DNA from: Qipengyuania vulgaris
GTDB lineage: Bacteria; Pseudomonadota; Alphaproteobacteria; Sphingomonadales; Sphingomonadaceae
DNA length: 64,000 nucleotides
Assembly (NCBI GenBank): GCA_000756795.1
Contig: CCSI01000004.1
Span: 1-64,000, forward strand
Direction: 5' to 3'
Shown here: positions 8,753 through 16,492 of the stretch, in pieces
How positions within the stretch are numbered: position 1 is the first letter of the stretch
How the letters are laid out: every line of letters starts with the position of its first letter
Notes under the pieces: generated by a model
The model's database searches: none
The model's input: only the letters and a program-made list of their open reading frames with translations
What the model was told of the DNA's origin: nothing
Made by a program: the position numbers and the translations under genes

Positions 8753-10459
8753 ATGGTCGGGACGCTAGCCTACACTCTTGCAAGCTGTATCGCCGTGATG
8801 GCGCTCATCGCTTGGGTAAGCTGGCGCCGGACCCGGGGGACAGTCGAAACGAAGGACGGCTATTTTCTCGCCGGGCGCGGGTTGACGGCGGGCTATATCG
8901 CCGGGTCGCTCTTACTCACCAACCTTTCTGCCGAGCAGCTGATCGGGCTCAACGGCTCGGCATATGGCTATAACCTCTCCAGCATGGCGTGGGAGGTGAC
9001 GGCCGCTGTCGCGACTGTGGCAATGGCCTTCCTGTTCCTGCCGCGATACCTCGCCGGTGCTTTCACGACCCTGCCCGAATTCCTTGCCGAGCGGTTCGAC
9101 CCGATGGTCCGGCGAATGTCCGTCCTGCTGTTCATGCTAGGCTACGGATTGGTGACCATCCCCTCGGTGCTCTATTCCGGCTCGCTCGCCGTCATGCAGT
9201 TCTTCGATGTGCCGCAGCTGAGTGGTCTCGACACTTTTCCGGCCCTGTTCGTGACGGTCGTCTTCATCGGCGTGACGGGCGCGGCCTACGCCATTTTCGG
9301 GGGGCTGAAAGCAGTAGCGGTCTCCGATACGCTGAACGGGATTGGTCTCCTGTTTATCGGCCTCCTCGTGCCGGTACTCGGTCTGGTGGCGCTCGGCGAT
9401 GGAGACTTCGGAGCTGGCTTCGACCGCCTGCTTGCTGATCATCCCGAAAAGCTCAATGCGATCGGTTCGTCGGAGGATCCGACGCCCTTCGGCACCATCT
9501 TCACCGGCATGATTTTCGCCAATCTTTTTTACTGGTGCACCAACCAGTATGTCATCCAGCGTACCTTGGGCGCGAGGTCATTGGCGGAAGGGCAAAAGGG
9601 CGTGCTCGCCTCGGGCTTCTTCAAGGTCCTGGTGCCGTTCATGATGATGGTGCCCGGTGTCATCGCCTTCCATCTCTACGGCCCGGGCCTCGGCACCATC
9701 GACCAGGCCTATCCGCGACTGATCGAGGATGTGCTCCCGGCCTCGCTCACAGGGCTGTTCCTTGCCGTCTTGCTGGGGGCGGTATTCAGCTCGTTCAATT
9801 CGCTGCTGAACAGCGCGGCGACACTCTTCACGCTCGACATTTACGCGCCCGCGCGCGGCGGCAAGATGAGCGATGCGCATCTGGTGCGCGTCGCCAAGAT
9901 TACCAGCGTGGTAATTGCGCTCTTCTCCTTCGGGGTCGCGCCGCTGCTCTATTTTGCCGAGGAGGGGCTGTGGCAAATCGTGCGCATCTTCACCGGATTC
10001 TACAACATACCGACGGTCGTCATCGTCATCATCGGGCTTTTCACCAGGCGCGTTCCGGCGATCGGTGCGAAACTGGTCATCGTCTTCCACGTCACCGCAT
10101 ACGGTCTCCTGCGCTTCGTGTTCGACGATGTGGTGACGCTGCACTTCATCCATCAATATGCGGTTCTGTTCGTGCTCGAGGTAGGCATCATGCTTGCCTG
10201 CGGATACTTGGCACCCCGCGCCGAACCCTATGTGTCCCCGCGAAGCGAGAAGGTCGACCTGACCCCATGGCATTTCGCGCGCCCGACTGCCTTTACTCTG
10301 CTGTCGTGCGTGGTCGCGCTCTATCTCGTGTTCTCACCGCTTGGACTTGCAGGAGCGTCTGGTCCCAGCCCCGTGCTCGCTTGGGCCGCCGCAGCCATCG
10401 TTCTCGCCAATGGCATAGTCTGGACCCTGGCACTGCGACGTGGGCGCCTAGCTGATTAG
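8753..10459 (+). CDS. Sodium:solute symporter family (SSS/SLC5) transporter, likely sugar
   Basis: This 568-residue integral membrane protein has 13-14 hydrophobic segments and the SSS hallmarks: FLAGRGLT near residue 40, LTNLSAEQLIGLNG, a GYG segment, FGGLKAVAVSDT, and FYWCTNQYVIQR around residue 260. It is a paralogue of the symporter at 18600-20105, which shares LTNLS-(A/T)-(E/D)-QL-(I/V)-G-(L/M)-NG and FYW-(C/S)-TNQ. The family couples sodium entry to uptake of sugars or similar solutes. It ends by overlapping the convergent dioxygenase gene by 12 bases. The position beside mutarotase and galactosidase genes suggests a galactoside-derived sugar, but the substrate cannot be read from sequence. 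The ATG at 8753 has only a distant AAGGGC. Confidence 0.9.
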   Translation: MVGTLAYTLASCIAVMALIAWVSWRRTRGTVETKDGYFLAGRGLTAGYIAGSLLLTNLSAEQLIGLNGSAYGYNLSSMAWEVTAAVATVAMAFLFLPRYLAGAFTTLPEFLAERFDPMVRRMSVLLFMLGYGLVTIPSVLYSGSLAVMQFFDVPQLSGLDTFPALFVTVVFIGVTGAAYAIFGGLKAVAVSDTLNGIGLLFIGLLVPVLGLVALGDGDFGAGFDRLLADHPEKLNAIGSSEDPTPFGTIFTGMIFANLFYWCTNQYVIQRTLGARSLAEGQKGVLASGFFKVLVPFMMMVPGVIAFHLYGPGLGTIDQAYPRLIEDVLPASLTGLFLAVLLGAVFSSFNSLLNSAATLFTLDIYAPARGGKMSDAHLVRVAKITSVVIALFSFGVAPLLYFAEEGLWQIVRIFTGFYNIPTVVIVIIGLFTRRVPAIGAKLVIVFHVTAYGLLRFVFDDVVTLHFIHQYAVLFVLEVGIMLACGYLAPRAEPYVSPRSEKVDLTPWHFARPTAFTLLSCVVALYLVFSPLGLAGASGPSPVLAWAAAAIVLANGIVWTLALRRGRLAD

Positions 10460-11368
10460 CGAGGCCAGCACCCGCCGACGCCCGCTGAAGGGCCTGCGCC
10501 CATGCATGACGAGGAAATTGTCGACCAGCGCGACGTCTCTGGCTTTCCACTGGAGGTCATAGGTCAATTCGTCCGCGATGCGGATGGGGATGGCCATGTC
10601 TTCGGGAGTGATGGCTTGGCCATCGCCGAAGGTAATGGCGCGATTGGGGTCGTTGCGGCTGTCCGACCATCCGCGGAAGGCGGCAATCAGCTGGTTGAAG
10701 AAGCTCTTGCGACCCTCGCCGACCTCGCGAACTGTGGGAAGGGTGCAGGTAGTCACCCGCAGCGAGCCGTCCTCGAGCCACTCCCATGAATAGCCGAGCT
10801 CTCCCAATCGCGCCTCGGCGCCTTCGGCGCTATCGACGCTGAGCGTGCTGCGCCAGCTACGACCCTGTCCCGAACCCGCATCGTCCTCGGCGGGCATGAC
10901 ATTGGTATAGCGCACACCCTCGGCCTCGGCGCGTGCGGCAAATGCGGGTCCCTCGCGCTGCAGCTGGTCGAACACGCGGTCCGCGCGGCACAGCGGCGTT
11001 GCCCCGCCCGTTTCGGCGGCAATCTCGCAATAGAAGAACAGTGCCGACGGGTAGAGCGGCGTTTGGGCCATCTCGTGATGGAGATAGATTTCGGTTTCGG
11101 GCGGAGCCTCGTTCGCCGTAAAGACACGCGGCGTCACATTGGTGCGCACCGCGTTCGATAGCGAGTCCTCGTAAGTGAAACCCGGAGCGCCATAGGCCTC
11201 GATAGCAGCATCAAATGCCTGTGCATCGGGAACGTCGAACCCGCGAAACAGGATGGCACCCGTCTCGCCCAGACGTGCACGGACTTCGGCGCGATTGGCG
11301 CTGAGGAATGCGGCGAGGTCTCCGCCTTCATCGATGATGGCTGGAAAGTCGCTGTCTGGCATGGTCAT
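10448..11368 (-). CDS. TauD/TfdA-family Fe(II)/2-oxoglutarate dioxygenase (SyrP-like)
   Basis: About 306 residues. The N-terminal GAILFRGFDV, the iron-binding HxE in YLHHEMAQ, the Arg-Ser WRSTLSVD region, and the distal His in VDNFLVMHGRRPF are the pattern of the SyrP/TauD superfamily. Such enzymes hydroxylate small molecules using 2-oxoglutarate and iron. A longer frame starts at TTG 11383, but ATG 11368 follows a GAGGGC ribosome binding site and is preferred; ATG 11362 is also possible. It is the last gene of a three-gene operon after the Gfo/Idh oxidoreductase and the aldo/keto reductase. The substrate is unknown; the context suggests a sugar-derived or sugar-acid compound. Confidence 0.85.
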   Translation of the reverse strand: MTMPDSDFPAIIDEGGDLAAFLSANRAEVRARLGETGAILFRGFDVPDAQAFDAAIEAYGAPGFTYEDSLSNAVRTNVTPRVFTANEAPPETEIYLHHEMAQTPLYPSALFFYCEIAAETGGATPLCRADRVFDQLQREGPAFAARAEAEGVRYTNVMPAEDDAGSGQGRSWRSTLSVDSAEGAEARLGELGYSWEWLEDGSLRVTTCTLPTVREVGEGRKSFFNQLIAAFRGWSDSRNDPNRAITFGDGQAITPEDMAIPIRIADELTYDLQWKARDVALVDNFLVMHGRRPFSGRRRVLASLIS

Positions 11369-11379
11369 CGCATCGGCCC

Positions 11380-12348
11380 TCAATCGTAGATGGGGTGGAA
11401 AGTGCCGAAGGCGCTTTCGGTAAATACGCCGGGGTCGTTGAAGCGCTGGCCGCGGTCGAGGCGCGAGATGGCTTCCATCTCATCATCGCTGAGTTCGAAA
11501 TCGAGAATATCGAGGTTCTCGCGCATCCGTTCGGACTTCGAGGTCTTGGGGATGATGGAGGTCCCGCGCTGGACGCCCCACCGCAGCACCACTTGTGCAG
11601 GGGTCTTGTCATGCGCTTCCGCTGCCCGCTGGACCACCTCTTCGGTGAGCACGCTGTCGCTGCGCCCGGCCATATCGAGTTCGACATAGGACAGCGCGCC
11701 GAGCGGCGAGAAGGCGGTGACCTGCAGGCCGTAATCTTTTGCCAGCCTGACAAGCTTGTCCTGCGTCAGATAGGGATGCGCTTCGACTTGCAATGTGTGC
11801 GGTTTGACCTCGGCATAGCTCATCAGGTCGTGGAGCAAGCCGGAGTTGTAGTTACACACGCCAATATTGCGGGAGAGCCCAGCCGACACCAGCCCCTCCA
11901 TGGCCGCCCATGTCTGGTGGAGCGGTACCTTGGCACGGCGCATCGATGGTTGCGCAGCCTCGGGGTCGTGCACCCATTCGGGCGGGTAGCGCGTCTCGAT
12001 AGGCACATATTCAAGCGCGATGGGGAAATGGACGAGATAGAGGTCGAGATAGTCGAGGCCGAGGTCGGCCATCGACTTGCGGCAGCCTTCTTCGACATGT
12101 TGGGGGGCATGGAAGGTGTTCCAGAGCTTGGACGTTACCCACAATTCCTCGCGCGTCACCAGCCCGTCCGCTATGGCGCGGGCGATGCCCTGTCCGACTT
12201 CGACCTCGTTGCCGTAGTCTGCGGCACAATCGAGATGGCGGTAACCGGCTTCGATGGCCTGGTAGGCAACATCTGCCGCATCCTCGCGAGCGACTTTCCA
12301 GAAGCCGAAGCCGATGGAAGGAATGGTATCAGGCAAGGTCTTCTCCAT
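11380..12348 (-). CDS. Aldo/keto reductase (aldose-reductase-like)
   Basis: This 322-residue protein has the full catalytic tetrad: Asp40 and Tyr45 in HLDCAADYGNE, Lys74 in TSKLWN and His107 in LVHFP. The NADP-binding end contains IPKTSKSERMREN. The sequence resembles the xylose/aldose reductase branch (GFGFWKV at the N-terminus). It would reduce an aldose or ketone with NAD(P)H in the cytoplasm. It overlaps the Gfo/Idh gene by 20 bases upstream, and its stop lies just before the dioxygenase start, so the three are cotranscribed. The natural substrate is not evident; galactose or an oxidised sugar from the same operon is plausible. Confidence 0.9.
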   Translation of the reverse strand: MEKTLPDTIPSIGFGFWKVAREDAADVAYQAIEAGYRHLDCAADYGNEVEVGQGIARAIADGLVTREELWVTSKLWNTFHAPQHVEEGCRKSMADLGLDYLDLYLVHFPIALEYVPIETRYPPEWVHDPEAAQPSMRRAKVPLHQTWAAMEGLVSAGLSRNIGVCNYNSGLLHDLMSYAEVKPHTLQVEAHPYLTQDKLVRLAKDYGLQVTAFSPLGALSYVELDMAGRSDSVLTEEVVQRAAEAHDKTPAQVVLRWGVQRGTSIIPKTSKSERMRENLDILDFELSDDEMEAISRLDRGQRFNDPGVFTESAFGTFHPIYD

Positions 12349-13432
12349 TGTTCGTGAAGTCGAGCGCGACCGGTTGTCCGCTCGCTATCGATTGTTGTGC
12401 CGCCGCGCCCATCTGGACCGAGCGCAGGCCGTCGAGCGCGGACAGGGCGGGCTTGCCTCCACTCTCGAGCGCCTCGAGGAAATGGCGCAGCTGGAAATAG
12501 GTCGCGCCATGGTGGTCGCCCGCCGCCAGAGCCTCGCTTGGCGTCTCGATCCGCTCGACGAACGGACCGCTCCGGTCGCGCGGGGACCAGGTCACTTCTG
12601 CCGCCGGGATTGCTACTTCCAGCCTGCCATCGGCGCCCAGCGCGTAGATTTCCTCCTGCTGCTCGGCCCCTTCGGCGAACATGCACAGGTCGAGCACTGC
12701 CCGCGCCCCACTGGCGAAGTCCACGGTCACGAAGGCATTGTCGAGAATGTCGGGCACTTCGCCGTTATAGCGCTCGTCGAGGTGGTTCACATCCTGCCCG
12801 CCGCTGGCGAAAATGCGTATCGGCTCGTCCTGCAAGGTGTGGCGCATGAGGTCGAAGAAGTGGCAGCATTTCTCGACCAGCGTGCCGCCCGTGTTGCGAT
12901 TGAAGCGGTTCCAGTCGCCGACCTTGGGCAGGAATGGGAAGCGGTGCTCGCGGATGTAGAGCATGCGCACTTTGCCGGTCTCGCCTGTATGCACTCGTTC
13001 GACGAAACGGGTGACCGGCGGCATATAGCGGTATTCGAGGCCGACCCAGAACAGGGCCGGATAGCGGGCGGCTCGCCGCGCAATCTGGTGGGCGAGGTCG
13101 ACTGTTGTGCACAGCGGTTTCTCGACCAGCACCGACACCTCGTATTGCATGACTTCGGTCAGAATATCGAAGTGGGTGTGGTTGGGCGAAGCTATGATGA
13201 CCGCATCGGGCCGTGCTTCTTGCATCAGCGCCGTACCTTGCTCGAACAGCTGCACATCCTGGCCGAGCGAAGTAGCCAGCGCGGCGGCCTCGTCGCGCGA
13301 ACCGGCATCGGGGTCGGCGATGGCGACGAGCTGCGCGCAGGGCACCAGCGCGATATTGCGCATATGCTCGCGGCCCATCATTCCGCAGCCGATTATTGCA
13401 ATTCTGTGCGCGGTCTCCATGCCTGCTGCCAT
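12329..13432 (-). CDS. Gfo/Idh/MocA-family NAD(P)-dependent sugar oxidoreductase
   Basis: About 367 residues. The Rossmann fold GCGMMGREHM lies at the N-terminus after RIAII; the EKP motif (LVEKPLC) and the C-terminal Gfo/Idh fold with GGTLVEKCCHFFDLMRH are clear. The family oxidises or reduces sugars and inositols with NAD(P). The frame can extend to TTG 13456, and ATG 13420 (METAHRIAI) is an alternative; none has a strong ribosome binding site. It is the first gene of the oxidoreductase-reductase-dioxygenase operon and is divergent from the mutarotase gene, with about 115 bases between the starts for shared control signals. Confidence 0.88.
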   Translation of the reverse strand: MAAGMETAHRIAIIGCGMMGREHMRNIALVPCAQLVAIADPDAGSRDEAAALATSLGQDVQLFEQGTALMQEARPDAVIIASPNHTHFDILTEVMQYEVSVLVEKPLCTTVDLAHQIARRAARYPALFWVGLEYRYMPPVTRFVERVHTGETGKVRMLYIREHRFPFLPKVGDWNRFNRNTGGTLVEKCCHFFDLMRHTLQDEPIRIFASGGQDVNHLDERYNGEVPDILDNAFVTVDFASGARAVLDLCMFAEGAEQQEEIYALGADGRLEVAIPAAEVTWSPRDRSGPFVERIETPSEALAAGDHHGATYFQLRHFLEALESGGKPALSALDGLRSVQMGAAAQQSIASGQPVALDFTNNGEDLA

Positions 13433-13548
13433 GCTTTGGCCAAGGCAGGCACGCAAGCATTTTAGGGCGTTGCCGCAAAGGCCGGGAGTTCGCTATCGAG
13501 CTGTATCGCGGCGGGCGCGACGGGCTTTACAAAGGGGGACGGGAGCTT

Positions 13549-14409
13549 TTGGCAATTCGACTAGCATCCGAACAGTTCGAGCTTCTCGTCGAGCCGCAGA
13601 CCGGCGGCTCGATCAGTGCCGCGCGCTGGAAAGACGAGCCCTTCCTCGACACTCGCGAAGGCGGGGCGGTGCTGGACATGGCCTGCTTCCCCCTCGTTCC
13701 TTTTTCCAACCGGATTGCCGGTTCCTCTTTCGCCTTTGAGGGGCGCCGCATCGACCTTGCACGAAACCATCCCGGCGACCCGGAATGTCCCGTTTTGCAT
13801 GGTTTCGGGTGGCTGCTTCCTTGGGAAGTCGAGCATTCGAGCGAGCGGGAAGCTCGCCTTTCGCTGGCTTACGCGGATGGCGCGTGGCCGTGGGAATTCG
13901 CAGCCACGCTCGACTATGCGGTCCAGCCCGGCGGATTTTCAGTAGCCCTCACTCTGGAAAACCTCTCGAAAGAGAGGATGCCGGCGGGACTGGGCTTTCA
14001 TCCCTATTTCCCGCGCAATGAGCAAACCCTGTTCCATTCGCTGCACCTCGGCGAGTGGCAGACGACAAATGATTGCATCCCGACCCGGCTGGAGCAAAGC
14101 GAGCGCGCTATCGACTGGTGGTCGGGAGCGCCGGTCGGCACGCGCCTTGTCGATACTGTCTACACTGGCCGGGAGGGGGTGATGGAAGTGCATTGGCCCG
14201 ACCGGGGTGTCGGCGCGCGCATTTTGCCGTCGCCAGACCTGTCCTTCACGACAGTCTACGTTCCCGATGGCGAAAGCTATTTCTGCGTTGAGCCTGTCAG
14301 CCACATGACCGATGCCTTCAATCGTGACCGGCCAGACAGCGGTATGTGGGTGCTCGAGCCGGGCGAGAACTGGCAGGTATCGATGCATATCGAAGCTTTC
14401 GACCTCTAG
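13549..14409 (+). CDS. galM: Aldose 1-epimerase (galactose mutarotase) family
   Basis: About 286 residues. Family features are the N-terminal GGSISAARW, FPLVPFSNRI, the catalytic-region His in LHGFGW and GLGFHPYFPR, and the C-terminal CVEPVSHMTDAFNR with the conserved Glu. The enzyme interconverts alpha and beta anomers of galactose or a related aldose before GalK. The open frame extends to 13396, but the upstream part overlaps the divergent gene and does not look like the family. A TTG at 13549 after GGGAG is the likely start. It ends four bases inside the convergent galK gene. The sub-branch resembles YphB-type epimerases, so the exact sugar is uncertain. Confidence 0.85.
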   Translation: MAIRLASEQFELLVEPQTGGSISAARWKDEPFLDTREGGAVLDMACFPLVPFSNRIAGSSFAFEGRRIDLARNHPGDPECPVLHGFGWLLPWEVEHSSEREARLSLAYADGAWPWEFAATLDYAVQPGGFSVALTLENLSKERMPAGLGFHPYFPRNEQTLFHSLHLGEWQTTNDCIPTRLEQSERAIDWWSGAPVGTRLVDTVYTGREGVMEVHWPDRGVGARILPSPDLSFTTVYVPDGESYFCVEPVSHMTDAFNRDRPDSGMWVLEPGENWQVSMHIEAFDL

Positions 14410-15485
14410 GTCACGCGCAACACATCCTTATCGAGCGCATCAGCAACTCCGTCGGCACGGCTCTTGGGCAGGACCACCACCACCGATCCGCCAAACCCCG
14501 CTCCGGTCATCCTCGCGCCGCCTTCCTCTCCCACCAGGCCCTGCAGGCGTGCGACAAGTTCGTCGACCGCCGGATGCGATACCTCGAACAGGTCCCTGAG
14601 GGATGCGTGGCCCTCCCGCAGAAGGTTGCCGAAGCGTGGAAGGTCGCTCGCGAGCAGGGCTTTGGTCGCCGCTTTCACGCGTGCGATCTCGCTCACCACG
14701 TGCTGGGCGCGGCTTGCTTCAGGTTCGGGTAAGTCGGCGCTCGCCAGTTCGCCCACACTCACATCGCGCAGGCTCGACACGCCGAGCGGGCTTGCCGCCG
14801 CTTCGCATTGCCGGCGACGGGCGTTGTATTCGCCGTCGACCAGCCCGCGCGTCACGCCGGAATCGACGATGAGCACGGCCCAGTCATCGGGGATGGCGAA
14901 GTGCCGGTAGGACAAATCGCGGCAGTCGAGCAGCATGGCGTGGCCCGGCTTTCCCGCAGCAACCGCCATCTGGTCCATGATGCCGCAGGCGACACCCGCA
15001 TATTCGTGCTCGGTGCGTTGGGCCATCTTGGCGAGCGAGGTCGGGTCGATTTCGGTTCCGGTCGCCTCGGCAAAGGCTCTTCCCAAGGCGATGCAAAGCG
15101 ATGCAGATGACGACAGCCCGCTGCCGCGGGGCAGATTGCCGGTGATGAGAAGGTCGAGAGCGGGTAATTCACTTTCCCACTGCGCCGCCATCCCGCGCAC
15201 ATAGGAACGCCAGTCCACTGCCTCGGGCTTGTGCGGGCTGTCAGGGGCGAAACTGTCTTCTTCTCCAAGGTCTGCTGCACGGACCCGGGTTTCATCTCCG
15301 CTGCTGCGTTTCCACGCCACTGCCGTCCCGGCAGCAATAGGCACCGGCAGGACCAGCCCGTCGTTGTAATCGACATGCTCGCCGATGAGGTTCACGCGCC
15401 CGGGAGCAAAAGGCACGCCGTCGGGTGCGGTGCCGAACTGGTCGCGGAAGAGCGCAGCGGCTTTGTCGGGCAGGGCGTCGGTCAC
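14406..15485 (-). CDS. galK: Galactokinase
   Basis: This 359-residue GHMP kinase phosphorylates galactose at C1. The galactokinase signature PGRVNLIGEHVDYNDG lies at residues 28-43, the ATP-binding LPRGSGLSSSASL at 119-130, and the C-terminal motif RMTGAGFGGS near 325. Length fits the family. It starts with GTG at 15485, and the GTGA overlaps the galT stop, so translation is coupled. It is the last gene of the symporter-GH36-galT-galK operon. Confidence 0.97.
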   Translation of the reverse strand: MTDALPDKAAALFRDQFGTAPDGVPFAPGRVNLIGEHVDYNDGLVLPVPIAAGTAVAWKRSSGDETRVRAADLGEEDSFAPDSPHKPEAVDWRSYVRGMAAQWESELPALDLLITGNLPRGSGLSSSASLCIALGRAFAEATGTEIDPTSLAKMAQRTEHEYAGVACGIMDQMAVAAGKPGHAMLLDCRDLSYRHFAIPDDWAVLIVDSGVTRGLVDGEYNARRRQCEAAASPLGVSSLRDVSVGELASADLPEPEASRAQHVVSEIARVKAATKALLASDLPRFGNLLREGHASLRDLFEVSHPAVDELVARLQGLVGEEGGARMTGAGFGGSVVVVLPKSRADGVADALDKDVLRVT

Positions 15486-16492
15486 GGCAACACTTCCTTC
15501 AGTCTTGCAGCGGCGGCCTCCGGCGTCAGGTCGCGCTGCGTCTCGGCCAGCAGTTCAAAGCCGACCATATGCTTGCGGATGTCCGCCGAGCGCAGCAGGG
15601 GCGGATAGAAATGCGCGTGCAGCCACCAGTGCGCGGTGTCCTCTCCAAGAGCATGCGGAGCCCCGTGCCAGCCCATCGAATAGGGAAAGTCGGTGTCGAA
15701 CAGGGCGTCATAGGCGTGGAGGAGCTTGCCCAGCACGGCTGCAAGCGAAGCGCGGGCAGGGGCAGCGATGTCCTCAAGCCGCGCGATCTGCTCTCGCGGC
15801 AGGACCAGCGTTTCGAAGGGCCACGCAGCCCAGTGGGGGACGAGCGCTACCCAGTCCGCGTTTTGCGCGACAATGCGCTCGCCCGCTTCGAGTTCGGCAG
15901 CCAGCACATCGCCAAGCAGGGGCGAGCCCGTCTCTTCAGTATGGTCGCGCTGGCAGCGGTCTTCGCGCTCGACAATCGTCGGGATGAAATCGCCGGCCCA
16001 CACCTGCCCGTGCGGATGCGGCGAGGAGGCGCCCATCATCGCGCCCTTGTTTTCGAATATCTCAACATGCGCCCAGCGCTGGCCAAGCTCCATAGATTGC
16101 GCGCACCAGCCTTCGACGACTTCCAATCGCTGCGCATCATCCATCCGTGCGAGTGTGGAAGAGTGGTCGGGCGAATAGCAGATGACCCGCGCTTCCCCAC
16201 GCGCCGGTTCCTGCCGCAGTAGGCCATCCTCGCGGCTCCCGGCCTCTTCGGAGAGCAGGGCGGGGAAGTCGTTAGCGAAAACGTGCGTGCCCGAATATTC
16301 GGGGTTGGTGGTGCCGCCCATCCGCTCGTTGCCGGGGCAAAGATAACAGTCCGGGTCATGCGCAGGACGGTCGGCATGCGCGGCGGGTTTGCGTTCCCCC
16401 TGCCATGGACGTTTCATGCGCTGCGGGCTGACCAGCACCCATTCGCCGGTCAGACGGTTGAGTCTGCGGTGGGGAAGTTGCTCGGACCTCAT
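15482..16492 (-). CDS. galT: Galactose-1-phosphate uridylyltransferase
   Basis: About 336 residues. The active-site HPH triad lies at 159-161 within SSPHPHGQVWAG, with His161 as the uridylylated residue. A zinc-type Cys pair (CYLCPGN, 49-52) and the N-terminal RRLNRLTGEWVLVSP also fit. The enzyme exchanges UMP between UDP-glucose and galactose-1-phosphate. The frame extends further to 16753, but that part is the antisense or other frame of the GH36 gene. ATG 16492, which overlaps the GH36 stop as ATGA, is the true start. It is tightly coupled to galK downstream. No galE is present in the window to complete the Leloir cycle. Confidence 0.96.
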   Translation of the reverse strand: MRSEQLPHRRLNRLTGEWVLVSPQRMKRPWQGERKPAAHADRPAHDPDCYLCPGNERMGGTTNPEYSGTHVFANDFPALLSEEAGSREDGLLRQEPARGEARVICYSPDHSSTLARMDDAQRLEVVEGWCAQSMELGQRWAHVEIFENKGAMMGASSPHPHGQVWAGDFIPTIVEREDRCQRDHTEETGSPLLGDVLAAELEAGERIVAQNADWVALVPHWAAWPFETLVLPREQIARLEDIAAPARASLAAVLGKLLHAYDALFDTDFPYSMGWHGAPHALGEDTAHWWLHAHFYPPLLRSADIRKHMVGFELLAETQRDLTPEAAAARLKEVLP

